From Chryseobacterium vaccae (GTDB taxonomy: Bacteria; Bacteroidota; Bacteroidia; Flavobacteriales; Weeksellaceae), in NCBI RefSeq assembly GCF_009602705.1, contig NZ_VSWH01000001.1:3658001-3722000 (forward strand): DNA of 64,000 nucleotides, read 5' to 3'. Every line of letters begins with the position of its first letter. The first letter of the stretch is position 1. The translations under genes were made by a program, and so were the position numbers. Below, piece by piece: positions 26,397-35,951 of this stretch. The notes beneath the pieces were generated by a model. The model saw only the letters and a list, made by a program, of their open reading frames with translations. It had not been told where the DNA came from and made no database searches.

Positions 26397-26405
26397 GTAA
26401 ATATA
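26397..26405 (-). promoter_or_regulatory. Conserved -7-like element of type B paralog 1
   Basis: TATATTTAC on the minus strand lies exactly 27 bases before the ATG. The same nonamer is found at the same distance upstream of paralog 2 (29097-29105). The last base differs from the usual TAnnTTTG. Confidence 0.45.
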
Positions 26406-26559
26406 TTTATTTTGGTTCGTGATATGTAATGTATAATTGTCAATTACATAATATAAATTGTCAATTTGTTAATTAATTTAATGTATCTATGAGAAATGGA
26501 TAAATAAATTAACGTGAGTCGGGATGAGAATTTTTGATTTATAGAGCTTGGAAGCTGGG

Positions 26560-26727
26560 GATGGAAGAGGGAGGTTCTGAAGGTCATCAATAATAGATTG
26601 CCATCTTTTTTAGCTAATTTGATTTTACAGAGGTTTTCAGTATTTATAGTCAAAAGTGACTTCCAACCTCCTTCTTCCATCTTCCAACCTTTTATATTTA
26701 AACTTCCTTAACCCGAACTACGGTTAA
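26560..26727. repeat. Dispersed intergenic element, copy 2
   Basis: This is the second copy of the element at 15235. The 105-bp core is 26560-26664, followed by CTTCTTCCATCTTCCAACC, which is complementary to the left edge (GGAAGCTGGGGATGGAAGAG). The dyad TTAACC(N8)GGTTAA ends it at 26708-26727. It sits in the 450-base gap between type B paralogs 1 and 2; outside the element and the terminator that gap holds only AT-rich sequence. Confidence 0.8.
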
Positions 26728-26777
26728 ATTAATAAGACTGTGTTAGTTTGCTTAGATACTTTTTAGTTTTGCTTATA

Positions 26778-26808
26778 AAAAAATCACTCCAGGGGAGGAG
26801 TGATTTTT
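26778..26808 (-). terminator. Terminator of type B paralog 2
   Basis: AAATCACTCC and GGAGTGATTT pair around a short loop, with a T run on the minus strand, 12 bases after the stop. Confidence 0.85.
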
Positions 26809-26819
26809 ATACGGGACAA

Positions 26820-29069
26820 TTATTCTCTGTTTTTTACCAATATCCAGCCAGAATATTTTGTAGCGGTATTGTTCTTGTCATTTTCATTCCATGAGATGCT
26901 GTACCAGTAAGTTCCTGTAAGGATCTTTTTTCCTGATGCTGTTCCATCCCATGTGAAGTTTCTCATTTTATCGGCTTCATATAGTTTATTGCCGTATCTG
27001 TCATATACGGTGAACACCAGATTCTTCTTGTAAGCAAGTATAGAGTAGTCAATTACGTCGTTGATGTTGTCCCCGTTAGGAGTGATGGCATTGATCAGAT
27101 TTGGAACGGTGATCTGTATCGCTACAGGTTCACAGTTATAGAAATCTTTTACATGTACTTTAGCTTCTCCTCTGTGCAGTCCTGTGAAAGTATTTGAATC
27201 CTGCCAGTTGAGGCCATCCAGAGAATATCTGTAGGGAGGAGTACCTCCTGATACATTCACTATAACGGTTGTATTGCTGATCTCTATACTGGTAATAACA
27301 GGATTAGCAGAAGCAATGACCTTAACTAATTGGGTGGTGATACAGTCACCTGTTTTTAACCTTACCCAATACTGGCCAACACCCACTCCTTGGATAGAAG
27401 AGGTTTTTGCTCCTGTACTCCATTCATAGCCATCGAAGCCTGGGCCGGCATCAAGATTGGTTCTGGCATCCACACAGATGATTTTATCTTTTAAAACTGA
27501 GGATCTCACCGGAGGAAGTACAACAAGGTTGATTTTTGCAATGGCAAAACATCCATTGGTATCTGTTATCTTTACAAATACAGCGGTGCTTGCGGACATA
27601 TACAGATTGGGATTCATGATCTCGTTGGTACCAGCCAGAGCATCTGCGATACTTGTATAATATTTTTTTGGCGGATCTGTTAATGAAGTTACATCAGCAG
27701 AAGTAAGATCAAATATTCCATTCGTAACATTGGTTTCTATGAAGCAGGACTCCAGAGTGGCTTCTTTTACAGGTGTATCCGGGTAGAATGTAAGATCGAT
27801 TTTAGCTGTTCCTGTACATCCCAGAGGAGTTGTTACTTTTACATATACTGATCCGGCGGGAGACAGATAGCTGGAAGGATTCGTAATTTCGTTTGTCCCG
27901 GCATTTAAGTCATTGAGGGTTCTGTAATATTTTTTGCTAACACCCGGAACACCAGTTACGTTGGCGGATTCAAGATTGAAAATTGCCTTTCCTGATTTAT
28001 TGTTATTACAGGCGGTAAGGATTCTGTCGTTAGCAGTGAATGGTGCAAGTACCAGCTGAATCTTTCCATCCGGGTTATCACACAATACTCCGGCGTTGTC
28101 TTTTACAATAACAGTAACGGTTGTGTTGGCGTTGAACTGAAAGTTTGTTGGATTGGTTATCGGTGTTGATCCCTGTAAATAGGTGAAGGTATACGCTGAT
28201 GGATTACTGACAAACTGAGAGTTGAAAGTCGTTAAGTTTACAGATCCGTATCCGGTACTTGGATTCGGGCAGAAAGACTGTGTAGCAGTAGGCTGAAGAA
28301 TAGGAACTTTATCTGTATAGATTTTTACATTTTTAATGGAATGTCTGGATCTTGCACCTCCTGTAGATGCTGAAAAACCAAAATATCCTATAGTCATTGC
28401 GGCAGCAGCACCTGAAGGAGTAAAAGACTGGTTGCAGATTACATTATTATCAATTTTTATCTGTACAATCCAGTTAGCTGGAGCTGCCGGATCTACCTGA
28501 GCCGTTACTTCAACGTGTTTGAATGTGGTACCCTGAAAAGGCTGGGTTGAATTCAGATCCGGTGAATGAAAAGAGCTTCCCGGAACATTGAAAAATTCTA
28601 CATTATTCGTGTCGTTTGTGTTAACAACCTGCCCGTAAGCAACATGTACTTTGCTCATTGTTGCAGCGGTTGTATTATTATAACTGTCAAACCCTACAAT
28701 AAAACCAACTGCATTTTGAGAAACTCCAATACCGGCACCTTGTACACTTGTAGCCGGGGGGTTTGCTAAATACCAAAAAGCAATTCCGTCTCCATTGGCT
28801 GTCTGGTTAGAATCCATTCTGAAATCAAATTCTACTCTCCATTTGTCACAGTATTTCAGATTGATAGGATCGTTCAGCCTGATCGATCCGGATTGGCTAT
28901 TGGTATCCGGTGTCAGTTGTATAAAATCGCCATTAACCTGGGTGGGTGAAACCATGGTCCATCCTGTTGTATTTACCGGATTTCCAGCAAGTTGATAGGT
29001 TTGAGAAAATAGAGCTCCTGGTAAAAAACATAACAGGAGAAAAATATAAGACAATAAATTTTTATTCAT
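26820..29069 (-). CDS. T9SS type B surface protein with lectin-like N-terminus (paralog 2)
   Basis: This 749-aa protein has a signal peptide (ending ALFSQ, about residue 22) and an L-type-lectin-like domain (GDGIAFWYLA, VGFDSYNN, YFGFSASTGG). Two CNNNKSGKAIFNLE/KKYYRTLNDLNAGTNEI units follow, then TNLDAGPGFDGYEWSTG, a SprB-like repeat (GGTPPYRYSLDG) and a type B sorting domain (NAITPNGDNIND, YDRYGNKL, SWNENDKN). The front half is most like paralog 1, but the last third is most like paralog 3 (LPPVRSSVLKDK, KYSGWIL), so the gene looks like a recombinant. It probably binds surface or environmental glycans outside the cell. It is transcribed as its own unit. Confidence 0.88.
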   Translation of the reverse strand: MNKNLLSYIFLLLCFLPGALFSQTYQLAGNPVNTTGWTMVSPTQVNGDFIQLTPDTNSQSGSIRLNDPINLKYCDKWRVEFDFRMDSNQTANGDGIAFWYLANPPATSVQGAGIGVSQNAVGFIVGFDSYNNTTAATMSKVHVAYGQVVNTNDTNNVEFFNVPGSSFHSPDLNSTQPFQGTTFKHVEVTAQVDPAAPANWIVQIKIDNNVICNQSFTPSGAAAAMTIGYFGFSASTGGARSRHSIKNVKIYTDKVPILQPTATQSFCPNPSTGYGSVNLTTFNSQFVSNPSAYTFTYLQGSTPITNPTNFQFNANTTVTVIVKDNAGVLCDNPDGKIQLVLAPFTANDRILTACNNNKSGKAIFNLESANVTGVPGVSKKYYRTLNDLNAGTNEITNPSSYLSPAGSVYVKVTTPLGCTGTAKIDLTFYPDTPVKEATLESCFIETNVTNGIFDLTSADVTSLTDPPKKYYTSIADALAGTNEIMNPNLYMSASTAVFVKITDTNGCFAIAKINLVVLPPVRSSVLKDKIICVDARTNLDAGPGFDGYEWSTGAKTSSIQGVGVGQYWVRLKTGDCITTQLVKVIASANPVITSIEISNTTVIVNVSGGTPPYRYSLDGLNWQDSNTFTGLHRGEAKVHVKDFYNCEPVAIQITVPNLINAITPNGDNINDVIDYSILAYKKNLVFTVYDRYGNKLYEADKMRNFTWDGTASGKKILTGTYWYSISWNENDKNNTATKYSGWILVKNRE

Positions 29070-29096
29070 TGAATCAGATTTATTTTTATTAGATGT

Positions 29097-29105
29097 GTAA
29101 ATATA
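29097..29105 (-). promoter_or_regulatory. Conserved -7-like element of type B paralog 2
   Basis: TATATTTAC on the minus strand is 27 bases before the ATG, the same element and spacing as for paralog 1. Confidence 0.45.
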
Positions 29106-29232
29106 TTAAATCCTGATTAATAAATATAATGTTAATTTTACTTATAATGATATAAAATATTCAAAATATAGTTAAAGCTTAGATGAAATAGTGAATGTTT
29201 TCAATTCAATTTTAGAATTGATAAAAATTAAA

Positions 29233-29709
29233 TCAAAAAAGTGTATTGTTTTCCAGCCCTTCAAAATAATTGTCAACTTCTAAATCTGCAGAAGCCGCGG
29301 CCGCCACGGCCAGTTTATCACATAATTCATTCTCAAAATGCCCTGCGTGCCCTTTTATCCAGTGCATTTTTGGGGTATGAATTTTATAGAGTTCTGCAAA
29401 TCTTTTCCAGAGATCCGGATTTTTTACATTTTTCCAGCCTCTTTTAATCCATCCGGAAAGCCAATTCTGATTGATGGCATCGGCAACATATTTACTGTCT
29501 GTATAAACATGGATATCATTTTCTGTTGATTTCAGTTTTTCCAAGGCGGTAATCACAGCAAGAAGCTCCATTCTGTTGTTGGTGGTTTTTCTGAAACCTT
29601 TGGAAAAAGTTTTCTGATAATTTTTTTCAGGCACACGCATGAGAATGCCATATCCTCCTTTTCCGGGATTTCCGCTACAGGCTCCGTCAGTGTATATTTC
29701 GATTTTCAA
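29233..29709 (-). CDS. rnhA: Ribonuclease HI (TTG start)
   Basis: This 158-aa enzyme cuts RNA in RNA-DNA hybrids. All catalytic residues are visible: Asp8 in YTDGACSGNPG, Glu48 in NNRMELL, Asp71 in YTDSKYV, His124 in GHAGHFENE and Asp131 in LCDKLA. No ATG is available before the first active-site strand. The only usable start is TTG at 29707-29709, giving an N-terminus (KIEIYTDG) of exactly the family's length. The next ATG would remove Asp8. It follows dnaB by 21 bases in the same reading frame, separated by the dnaB TAA, which suggests coupled translation. Confidence 0.94.
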   Translation of the reverse strand: MKIEIYTDGACSGNPGKGGYGILMRVPEKNYQKTFSKGFRKTTNNRMELLAVITALEKLKSTENDIHVYTDSKYVADAINQNWLSGWIKRGWKNVKNPDLWKRFAELYKIHTPKMHWIKGHAGHFENELCDKLAVAAAASADLEVDNYFEGLENNTLF

Positions 29710-29730
29710 GTACTTTACAAGGCTAAAAAA

Positions 29731-31320
29731 TTAGAAAGGGAAATCATCATCATCATCAAAATCATTCATGGATGATCCTGAAAGTTTTGAACTATCCGGA
29801 AGATCAAATGCTGCTCCAGGCTGAATAGTGGTTTTTATCTTGTCAAATCCACTAGGTTCATTAGATCCGAAATTAGACGGATATCCTCCTGCACCCCCGT
29901 CAAGAGCTGCTTCAATATCTCCGAATTTTGCAAAATGTTTCAGGAAGGACAATCTTACATCTGCAGTTGCACCGTTTCTGTGTTTTGCGATGATCAGCTC
30001 AGCCTGATTTTCAGTAGAGGTTTCCTGTCCTTCTTCGTCATTATCCCATACCGTAATCTTGTAATATTCAGGTCTGAAAATAAATGATACGATATCCGCA
30101 TCCTGTTCAATCGCTCCGGATTCCCTTAGATCGGAAAGCTGAGGTCTTTTTCCAGGGCGTGTTTCCACGCTTCGTGAAAGCTGGGAAAGTGCAATTACCG
30201 GGACATTTAATTCTTTTGCGATGGCTTTTAATGAACGGGAGATCATAGAGATTTCCTGTTCACGGTTTCCTACGCCTTTCCCGCCGCTGCCGGCCGTCAT
30301 CAGCTGAAGGTAATCCACCATGATCAGTCTTACGCCATGCTGCATAACCAGTCTTCGGCATTTGGCACGGAAGTCAAATATAGATAGGGAAGGGGTTTCA
30401 TCAATATACAGTGGTGCGTTTTCCAGTTCAGATACATTGGAAAATAGTCTCTGCCATTCTTCATCATCAAGAGTTCCTTTTCTCAGTTTTTCAGATGAGA
30501 TTCTGGTCTCTGATGCGATCATTCTGGTGATAAGCTGTACGGATGCCATCTCCAGAGAGAATAATGCCATAGGGATTTTATGTCCTACGGCGATATTCCT
30601 TGCCATGGAAAGAAGAAAGGCCGTTTTACCCATCGCCGGACGTGCGGCAATAATAATAAGGTCGGAATTTTGCCAGCCCCCCGTTTCTTTATCTACATCC
30701 CTGAATCCGGACGGAACTCCCGAAAGCCCTTGTTTGTCTTTCAGAGATTTGATGGTGTCAATAGCTTGTTTTACCAATGAGTTGGCGGTGTCAAAACCTT
30801 TTTTGATGGTTCCGTTGGTGATTTCAAAGAATGACTGTTCAGCTTTGTCTAGAAGTTCAAATACATCGGTAGATTCTTTATAGGAAGAGTCAATCACATT
30901 AGCTGAAACATTGATGAGACTTCTTAAAATATATTTTTCAAGAATAACACGTACATGGTATTCAATATGGGCGGATGAACTTACTCCCATAGTGAGATCA
31001 ATGATATAATGATCACCCCCCGCCTGAATGAGCTTATCTGTTTTTTTCAGGTCCTGGATAATGGTCATTAAGTCTACAGGGTGATTGCCTTCGTAAAGCT
31101 TTAATATCGAAGAAAAGATAATCTGATGTCTTGGGTCGTAAAAAACTTCCGGAGTAAGAAGGTCAATAGAGTGGTCCAGACCTTTTTTGTCAATTAAAAA
31201 AGTTCCGATTACCAGTCTTTCGAAGTCTACTGCATTAGGAGGCATTTTCCCATCCGCAATTGACAGTTCTTTTGCAAAGTTTCCGTGGGTAAGGGATGAT
31301 AATGTTTCTTTCTGCGCCAT
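29731..31320 (-). CDS. dnaB: Replicative DNA helicase
   Basis: This 529-aa hexameric helicase unwinds DNA at the replication fork. The N-terminal domain (PPNAVDFERLVIGTFL, VFYDPRHQIIF) loads primase. The RecA-like domain has Walker A ARPAMGKTAF near residue 228, Walker B LIMVDYLQLM, and GNREQEISMISRSLK with LSQLSRSVE. The C-terminus is an acidic tail (DDDDDFPF) typical of Bacteroidota DnaB. There is no intein. A TATCTTTG element lies upstream and rnhA follows 21 bases downstream. The pair interrupts the cluster of type B surface genes. Confidence 0.96.
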   Translation of the reverse strand: MAQKETLSSLTHGNFAKELSIADGKMPPNAVDFERLVIGTFLIDKKGLDHSIDLLTPEVFYDPRHQIIFSSILKLYEGNHPVDLMTIIQDLKKTDKLIQAGGDHYIIDLTMGVSSSAHIEYHVRVILEKYILRSLINVSANVIDSSYKESTDVFELLDKAEQSFFEITNGTIKKGFDTANSLVKQAIDTIKSLKDKQGLSGVPSGFRDVDKETGGWQNSDLIIIAARPAMGKTAFLLSMARNIAVGHKIPMALFSLEMASVQLITRMIASETRISSEKLRKGTLDDEEWQRLFSNVSELENAPLYIDETPSLSIFDFRAKCRRLVMQHGVRLIMVDYLQLMTAGSGGKGVGNREQEISMISRSLKAIAKELNVPVIALSQLSRSVETRPGKRPQLSDLRESGAIEQDADIVSFIFRPEYYKITVWDNDEEGQETSTENQAELIIAKHRNGATADVRLSFLKHFAKFGDIEAALDGGAGGYPSNFGSNEPSGFDKIKTTIQPGAAFDLPDSSKLSGSSMNDFDDDDDFPF

Positions 31321-31324
31321 GGTG

Positions 31325-31332
31325 CAAAGATA
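31325..31332 (-). promoter_or_regulatory. Putative -7 element for dnaB-rnhA
   Basis: TATCTTTG on the minus strand (TAnnTTTG) ends 4 bases before the dnaB ATG. No -33 box is seen at standard spacing. Confidence 0.4.
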
Positions 31333-31423
31333 GTTTATTTAAAAAATAATTTAAAGTGAGTATTTAACAAATTGTTCACAATCTTTCGGAACAGGCTGTT
31401 AACAGAAGATAAGGTTTGTGGAT

Positions 31424-31454
31424 AAAAAAATCACCCCATTGCTGAGGTGATTTT
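31424..31454 (-). terminator. Terminator of type B paralog 3
   Basis: AAAATCACC and GGTGATTTT flank a short loop, followed by T residues on the minus strand, 19 bases past the stop. Confidence 0.8.
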
Positions 31455-31473
31455 CCGGATATTTTAAAGTTGT

Positions 31474-33591
31474 TTAATCTTTATTTTTTAACAGTATCCA
31501 GCCTGAATATTTAATTTCAGTGCTGTTTTTATCATTTTCGTTCCATGATATGGTGTACCAGTAGGTTCCTGTAGGGATTCTTTTGCCAAATGCCGTTCCG
31601 TCCCATTTGTAGCCTTTAAATTTGTCTGCTTCATGCAATTTGTTTCCGTATCTGTCATAAACAATGAAGATCAGATTCTTTTTGTAAGATAATGCGGAGT
31701 AATCAATCTCGTCATTTACTTTATCTCCGTTCGGAGTAATTGCATTAATCAGGTTAGGTACTGTAATGGTGATATGGATCGGGTTACAGTTGTATGAGTC
31801 TTTTACATATACTTCATTTTCCCCTCTCGGAAGTCCTGTAAATGTATCAGAATCCTGCCATGTTAAACCGTCTATTGAATATTTATACGGTGCTGTTCCT
31901 CCGGTAACATTTACTTTGATTGTATTGTTAGTGATTTCCACACTAGAGATAACAGGCTGCTGAGAAGCACGTACCGTTACCATCTGAAGAGTGAAACATT
32001 TTCCGGTTTTCAGTTTTACCCAGTGTACTCCTATTCCTACATTGCTGATGGACTGTGTCTTTTCACCAGTGCTCCATTCGTATCCGTCAAATCCAGGTCC
32101 TGCATCCAATGTTGTTTTGGCTTCAGCACAAATTGTTTTGTCTTTCAATACGGTAGATTTTACCGGAGGAAGTACTGTAAGTGTGATTTTAGCAATTGAG
32201 TAACATTGAGTGGCATTCGTTACCCTTACATAAACTACTGTACTTTCAGTCATGTGATTTTCAGGATTTTGAATAGCATTTGTTTCTTCAACGGCGTCCT
32301 CTAACGTTTTGTAATATTTTTTAATATCTGCATCAAGTGCACCAACATTTGCAAGGGTAAGATTGAATACAGATGATGTAGTATTATTTTCAAGATAACA
32401 TTCTTCAATAACAGCATCTTTAAGCTTCACAACCGGATAGAATGATAGTCTGATAGCGGCTATAGCTGTACATCCATGCACAGAAATTAATTTTGCATAT
32501 ACTATTTTTTCATTGGAAACATAGTTAGCCGGGTCAGTGATCTCATTCGTATCTGCGTTCAGGTCAGCCATGGTAGGGTAGTACTTCTTCGTAACCGTAC
32601 CTGTGAATATGTCTGCGGTAGTCAGATCGAATTTTGCTGTGCCTTCTTCCTTGTTATTACAACCTAAAACGGTTGCGTCCCTGCCGGTAATTTTAACTTC
32701 TTTAAATTTAAAGCTTCCTGTAATGAAACATTTGTTCAGTGCATTGTTTGGATCATCAGGGTCAGTATACTTTACTCTGTAGAAATAAGTAGATGTTCCA
32801 TTTACAGTAATAGGAGTTTCGATAGGGGCATCACCTGTAAGAGCATCGTTGTTATTACGGTGGTACGTTACAGAGAAATGTTCATTACCATTGACAATAT
32901 TATTACTAAGAGTAGTAAAATCATATAAAGACGGAAGTGAGCAGATTGGCACTTCACGAGGAGAAGTAGGGGTTGGCCCCGCTCCTCCCGGAGGAAGGAA
33001 TGGATTAGGAGAAAGTGTCGGGTGGTTGAAAGGTGATGCTAAAGTAGCTGTTCCTCCCCAAGTTAATGAGAACCCTAAAGTATTATGACTGAAGTTGTCT
33101 ACCAGTAATACATAAGTCTGGCCGGCTACTACATTCATTGGAGCTTCGTAACTACCGTTAGGTGCAGGGGATGCCAATCCTGTAGGATAAGGCCAGTCTC
33201 CTGTTCTGGGTGCGTAGTTACAACGAATAGGAGATCCTAAACTCTCGATACTTCCGCAGACAGGGCTTGGTCCCCATACAGCCCAGTCGTAATCTGCACT
33301 GTTGGCATCATTATGAGGTCCGTTCGGGTCAACATTTGGGGTGATTTCAAATGTAAGAGTACCGGATTGTCCTATCGTAAACGAATACCATACGGAAAAG
33401 TGCTCACCATCTTTTAGGCAAAGGTTGGCAGGAACATTCGGTGGTTTTGGTATGTCTACAACAACCCCTGGTCCTTTAGGGTCATACGAGATATTCGAGT
33501 TCCCACAGACCGGAATTGCAGTGACGCAGTCGGACTGCGAGTAAAATACCTGCGATAGAAATAGGATAAAAAGAAGTAGTGTTTTTTTCAT
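31474..33591 (-). CDS. T9SS type B surface protein with VCGNSNISY N-terminus (paralog 3)
   Basis: This 705-aa protein has a signal peptide (to about residue 18). An N-terminal beta-domain (about 20-190) opens with DCVTAIPVCGNSNISY and contains FSVWYSFTIGQSGTLTFEI and the end motif SLTWGGTATL. This resembles the jelly-roll PPC-like domains of exported proteins. After a Pro-rich linker come CNNKEEGTAKFDLT/KKYYPTMADLNADTNEI units, TTLDAGPGFDGYEWSTG, a SprB-like repeat and the type B sorting domain (NAITPNGDKVND, YDRYGNKL). The C-terminal third matches paralog 2 while the front matches paralogs 4 and 5. Surface location is expected; the ligand is unknown. Confidence 0.87.
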   Translation of the reverse strand: MKKTLLLFILFLSQVFYSQSDCVTAIPVCGNSNISYDPKGPGVVVDIPKPPNVPANLCLKDGEHFSVWYSFTIGQSGTLTFEITPNVDPNGPHNDANSADYDWAVWGPSPVCGSIESLGSPIRCNYAPRTGDWPYPTGLASPAPNGSYEAPMNVVAGQTYVLLVDNFSHNTLGFSLTWGGTATLASPFNHPTLSPNPFLPPGGAGPTPTSPREVPICSLPSLYDFTTLSNNIVNGNEHFSVTYHRNNNDALTGDAPIETPITVNGTSTYFYRVKYTDPDDPNNALNKCFITGSFKFKEVKITGRDATVLGCNNKEEGTAKFDLTTADIFTGTVTKKYYPTMADLNADTNEITDPANYVSNEKIVYAKLISVHGCTAIAAIRLSFYPVVKLKDAVIEECYLENNTTSSVFNLTLANVGALDADIKKYYKTLEDAVEETNAIQNPENHMTESTVVYVRVTNATQCYSIAKITLTVLPPVKSTVLKDKTICAEAKTTLDAGPGFDGYEWSTGEKTQSISNVGIGVHWVKLKTGKCFTLQMVTVRASQQPVISSVEITNNTIKVNVTGGTAPYKYSIDGLTWQDSDTFTGLPRGENEVYVKDSYNCNPIHITITVPNLINAITPNGDKVNDEIDYSALSYKKNLIFIVYDRYGNKLHEADKFKGYKWDGTAFGKRIPTGTYWYTISWNENDKNSTEIKYSGWILLKNKD

Positions 33592-33651
33592 TTTTAAACG
33601 ATTTTTTAATGAAACAAGTTAAACAAATAATTTGATTCAGCATTTATGTTG

Positions 33652-33679
33652 AAAAAACCGCCCCGTAGAGCGGTTTTTT
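33652..33679 (-). terminator. Terminator of type B paralog 4
   Basis: AAAACCGC and GCGGTTTT pair around an eight-base loop, with a T run on both strands, 17 bases past the stop. Confidence 0.8.
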
Positions 33680-33695
33680 ATGTTTTATTAAAGAA

Positions 33696-35774
33696 TTATT
33701 CTCTGTTTTTTACCATTACCCATCCTGAGAATTTAAACGAAGTATTCTTTTTGTCGTTTTCATTCCAGGTTACAGAGTACCAGTAAGTTCCGGTTGGGAT
33801 TTTTAAACCTCCTACGGTTCCGTCCCATTTGTATCCGTTGGTTTTATCAGCCTGGTGGATTTTTGTTCCGTATCTGTCAAAGATACTGAATATAAGGTTT
33901 TGTTTACCCGCCATAGCAGAATAATCGATCACATCATTTACGCCGTCTCCGTTTGGTGTGATTACATTCACAAGGTTAGGAACTACTACACCTATTTCAA
34001 GAGGGTCACAATCATAAGCATCTTTTACATAGATTTTGTGATCGCCTCTGGATAAGTTGGTAAATACATTAGAGTCCTGCCAGTTGATGTTATCCATAGA
34101 ATATTTGTAGGCCGGAGTTCCTCCGATCACGTTCACTGTGATGGTATTGCTGCTGATATCAACATTAGATATCACCGGCTGTTCAGAAGCATATACTTTT
34201 ACCTTTTGCAGAGTGATACATCCTCCTGTATTCAGTTTTACCCAGTAAGTTCCTACTCCCACGTTGCTGATGGATTGTGTAGTCGCTCCTGTGCTCCATT
34301 CATAGCTGGCAAACCCAGGTCCTGCATCCAGAGTAGTTTTATCTTCAATACAGATAATTTTATCTTCGAGAACATTAGATTTTACCGGTGCAATAACCGT
34401 TAAGGTCACTTTAGCAATGGCATAACAACCCTGGTTGTTGAATACTTTTACAAATACTACACCGCTTGGTGCTGTGTAAGTAAGCGGAGCTAAAATCTCA
34501 TTAGTACCATCTATTGCATCTGTAAGTGAAGGGTAATATTTTTTCGTAGCGCCGAGTACAGTGGTTACTGTTGCGTTGGTAAGATTGAATTCTCCAAGAG
34601 AAGGATTACTTTCAAGGAAACATGTTCTTAAAAAAGCATCAGTTACAGTAACTACCGGGTGGAATTTAAGGGTGATCTCTGCAACATCAATACATCCGAA
34701 TTGAGAAGTTACTTTTACGAAAATTTTTCCTTCCGCAGAAACAAACTGATACAGAGAGCTACCTGTAATTTCGTTAGTACCTGCATTCAGGTCGAACATA
34801 GTAGGGTAGTATTTCTTAGTTGCTGTTGGATCTCCAAATACATTGGCTGAGGTCAGATCAAACGTTGCAGTACCCGCATTATTATTGTTACACTGAGTAA
34901 GTGTGGCATCGGTAGCAACAATGCTTCCATCCTTAAATTTAAACTTACCGGTCTGCCTGCATTTGTTGATTGGGTTGTCCGGATTCGTAGGATCAGTATA
35001 GCTAATACTGTAATAGTAAATACCTGTAGTATTAATTGTAATAGGAGTGGTAATTGCATTGCTTTCGATCAGGGCGTCATTCTGGCTTGTATGATAAGTA
35101 ATTCTGAAGTTAGGATTACCATTAAGTATACCTGTTGATAACGTTGAAAAGTCAAAAATCGCCGGATTGGTACAAACAATTACTTCTCTTGGATCTGCTG
35201 GATTTGCAGCCGGAATTCCTGGTGGATTGAATGGATAAGGCTGCACAGCAGGATCTGTAAACGGAGAAGATAGAGTAGCTGTTCCTCCCCATGATAATTG
35301 GAATCCGTTAGCAGTTTCCCTGTGATTGTTAATTACGATATAATAAGTCTGTCCGGGAAGTACATCAAGGTATTTAACCCATTTGTCTCCGCCCGCACCT
35401 TCTGTAGTATCGGTTGCAGTCATACTAAGGCCGGTATTTCCAGGGGTTCCTGAATATGAACAACGGATAGGACCTCCTAAATTACCACACGGCCTATTAG
35501 GACCATATACCCCGAAATCATAATCGTCGCCCTGATTATTAGGGACAATTTCAAAGGTAAGGGTTCCGCCTGTCTCTACAGTAAAAGAATACCATACAGA
35601 AAATGTTTCATCTACAGACAGACATCCTCCCAGTTCTTCTTCAATGTCTCCGTGGCCGCTTGGGGTGTAGGAAATATTGGAGTTTCCACAGACTGCCATT
35701 GCAGAGGTACAGTCTGACTGTGCATATAGGATATGCGAAAATATAATTAAGAAAACAAGTAATGCTTTTTTCAT
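33696..35774 (-). CDS. T9SS type B surface protein with VCGNSNISY N-terminus (paralog 4)
   Basis: This 692-aa protein has a signal peptide (to about residue 18, LYAQ) and the DCTSAMAVCGNSNISY beta-domain (about 20-180, ending LSWGGTATL). A linker (PFNPPGIPAANP) and an FDFSTLSTGI/RQTGKFKF segment follow, then two CNNNNAGTATFDLT/KKYYP units, TTLDAGPGFASYEWSTG, a SprB-like repeat (GGTPAYKYSMDN) and a type B sorting domain from about residue 600. The last 270 residues are nearly identical to paralog 5, with a 152-bp tract (34011-34162) differing at only 4 positions, a sign of recent gene conversion. It is expected on the outer surface through the type IX system. Confidence 0.88.
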   Translation of the reverse strand: MKKALLVFLIIFSHILYAQSDCTSAMAVCGNSNISYTPSGHGDIEEELGGCLSVDETFSVWYSFTVETGGTLTFEIVPNNQGDDYDFGVYGPNRPCGNLGGPIRCSYSGTPGNTGLSMTATDTTEGAGGDKWVKYLDVLPGQTYYIVINNHRETANGFQLSWGGTATLSSPFTDPAVQPYPFNPPGIPAANPADPREVIVCTNPAIFDFSTLSTGILNGNPNFRITYHTSQNDALIESNAITTPITINTTGIYYYSISYTDPTNPDNPINKCRQTGKFKFKDGSIVATDATLTQCNNNNAGTATFDLTSANVFGDPTATKKYYPTMFDLNAGTNEITGSSLYQFVSAEGKIFVKVTSQFGCIDVAEITLKFHPVVTVTDAFLRTCFLESNPSLGEFNLTNATVTTVLGATKKYYPSLTDAIDGTNEILAPLTYTAPSGVVFVKVFNNQGCYAIAKVTLTVIAPVKSNVLEDKIICIEDKTTLDAGPGFASYEWSTGATTQSISNVGVGTYWVKLNTGGCITLQKVKVYASEQPVISNVDISSNTITVNVIGGTPAYKYSMDNINWQDSNVFTNLSRGDHKIYVKDAYDCDPLEIGVVVPNLVNVITPNGDGVNDVIDYSAMAGKQNLIFSIFDRYGTKIHQADKTNGYKWDGTVGGLKIPTGTYWYSVTWNENDKKNTSFKFSGWVMVKNRE

Positions 35775-35951
35775 AAGGGGGGATTTAAAAAAACAAATAT
35801 TTAAAACTGTTGAATTTTGAAAAGAACGTTGCTTTTTATTACTGTTTTTAAAGAAAAATTATAGATATATTGTATATCTTGAAATCCTGTCGGTGTTGAA
35901 TCCGAAAACAGCAAGAGTTCAGCTTTTTGCGTTCTTACAATCATCTTATTA

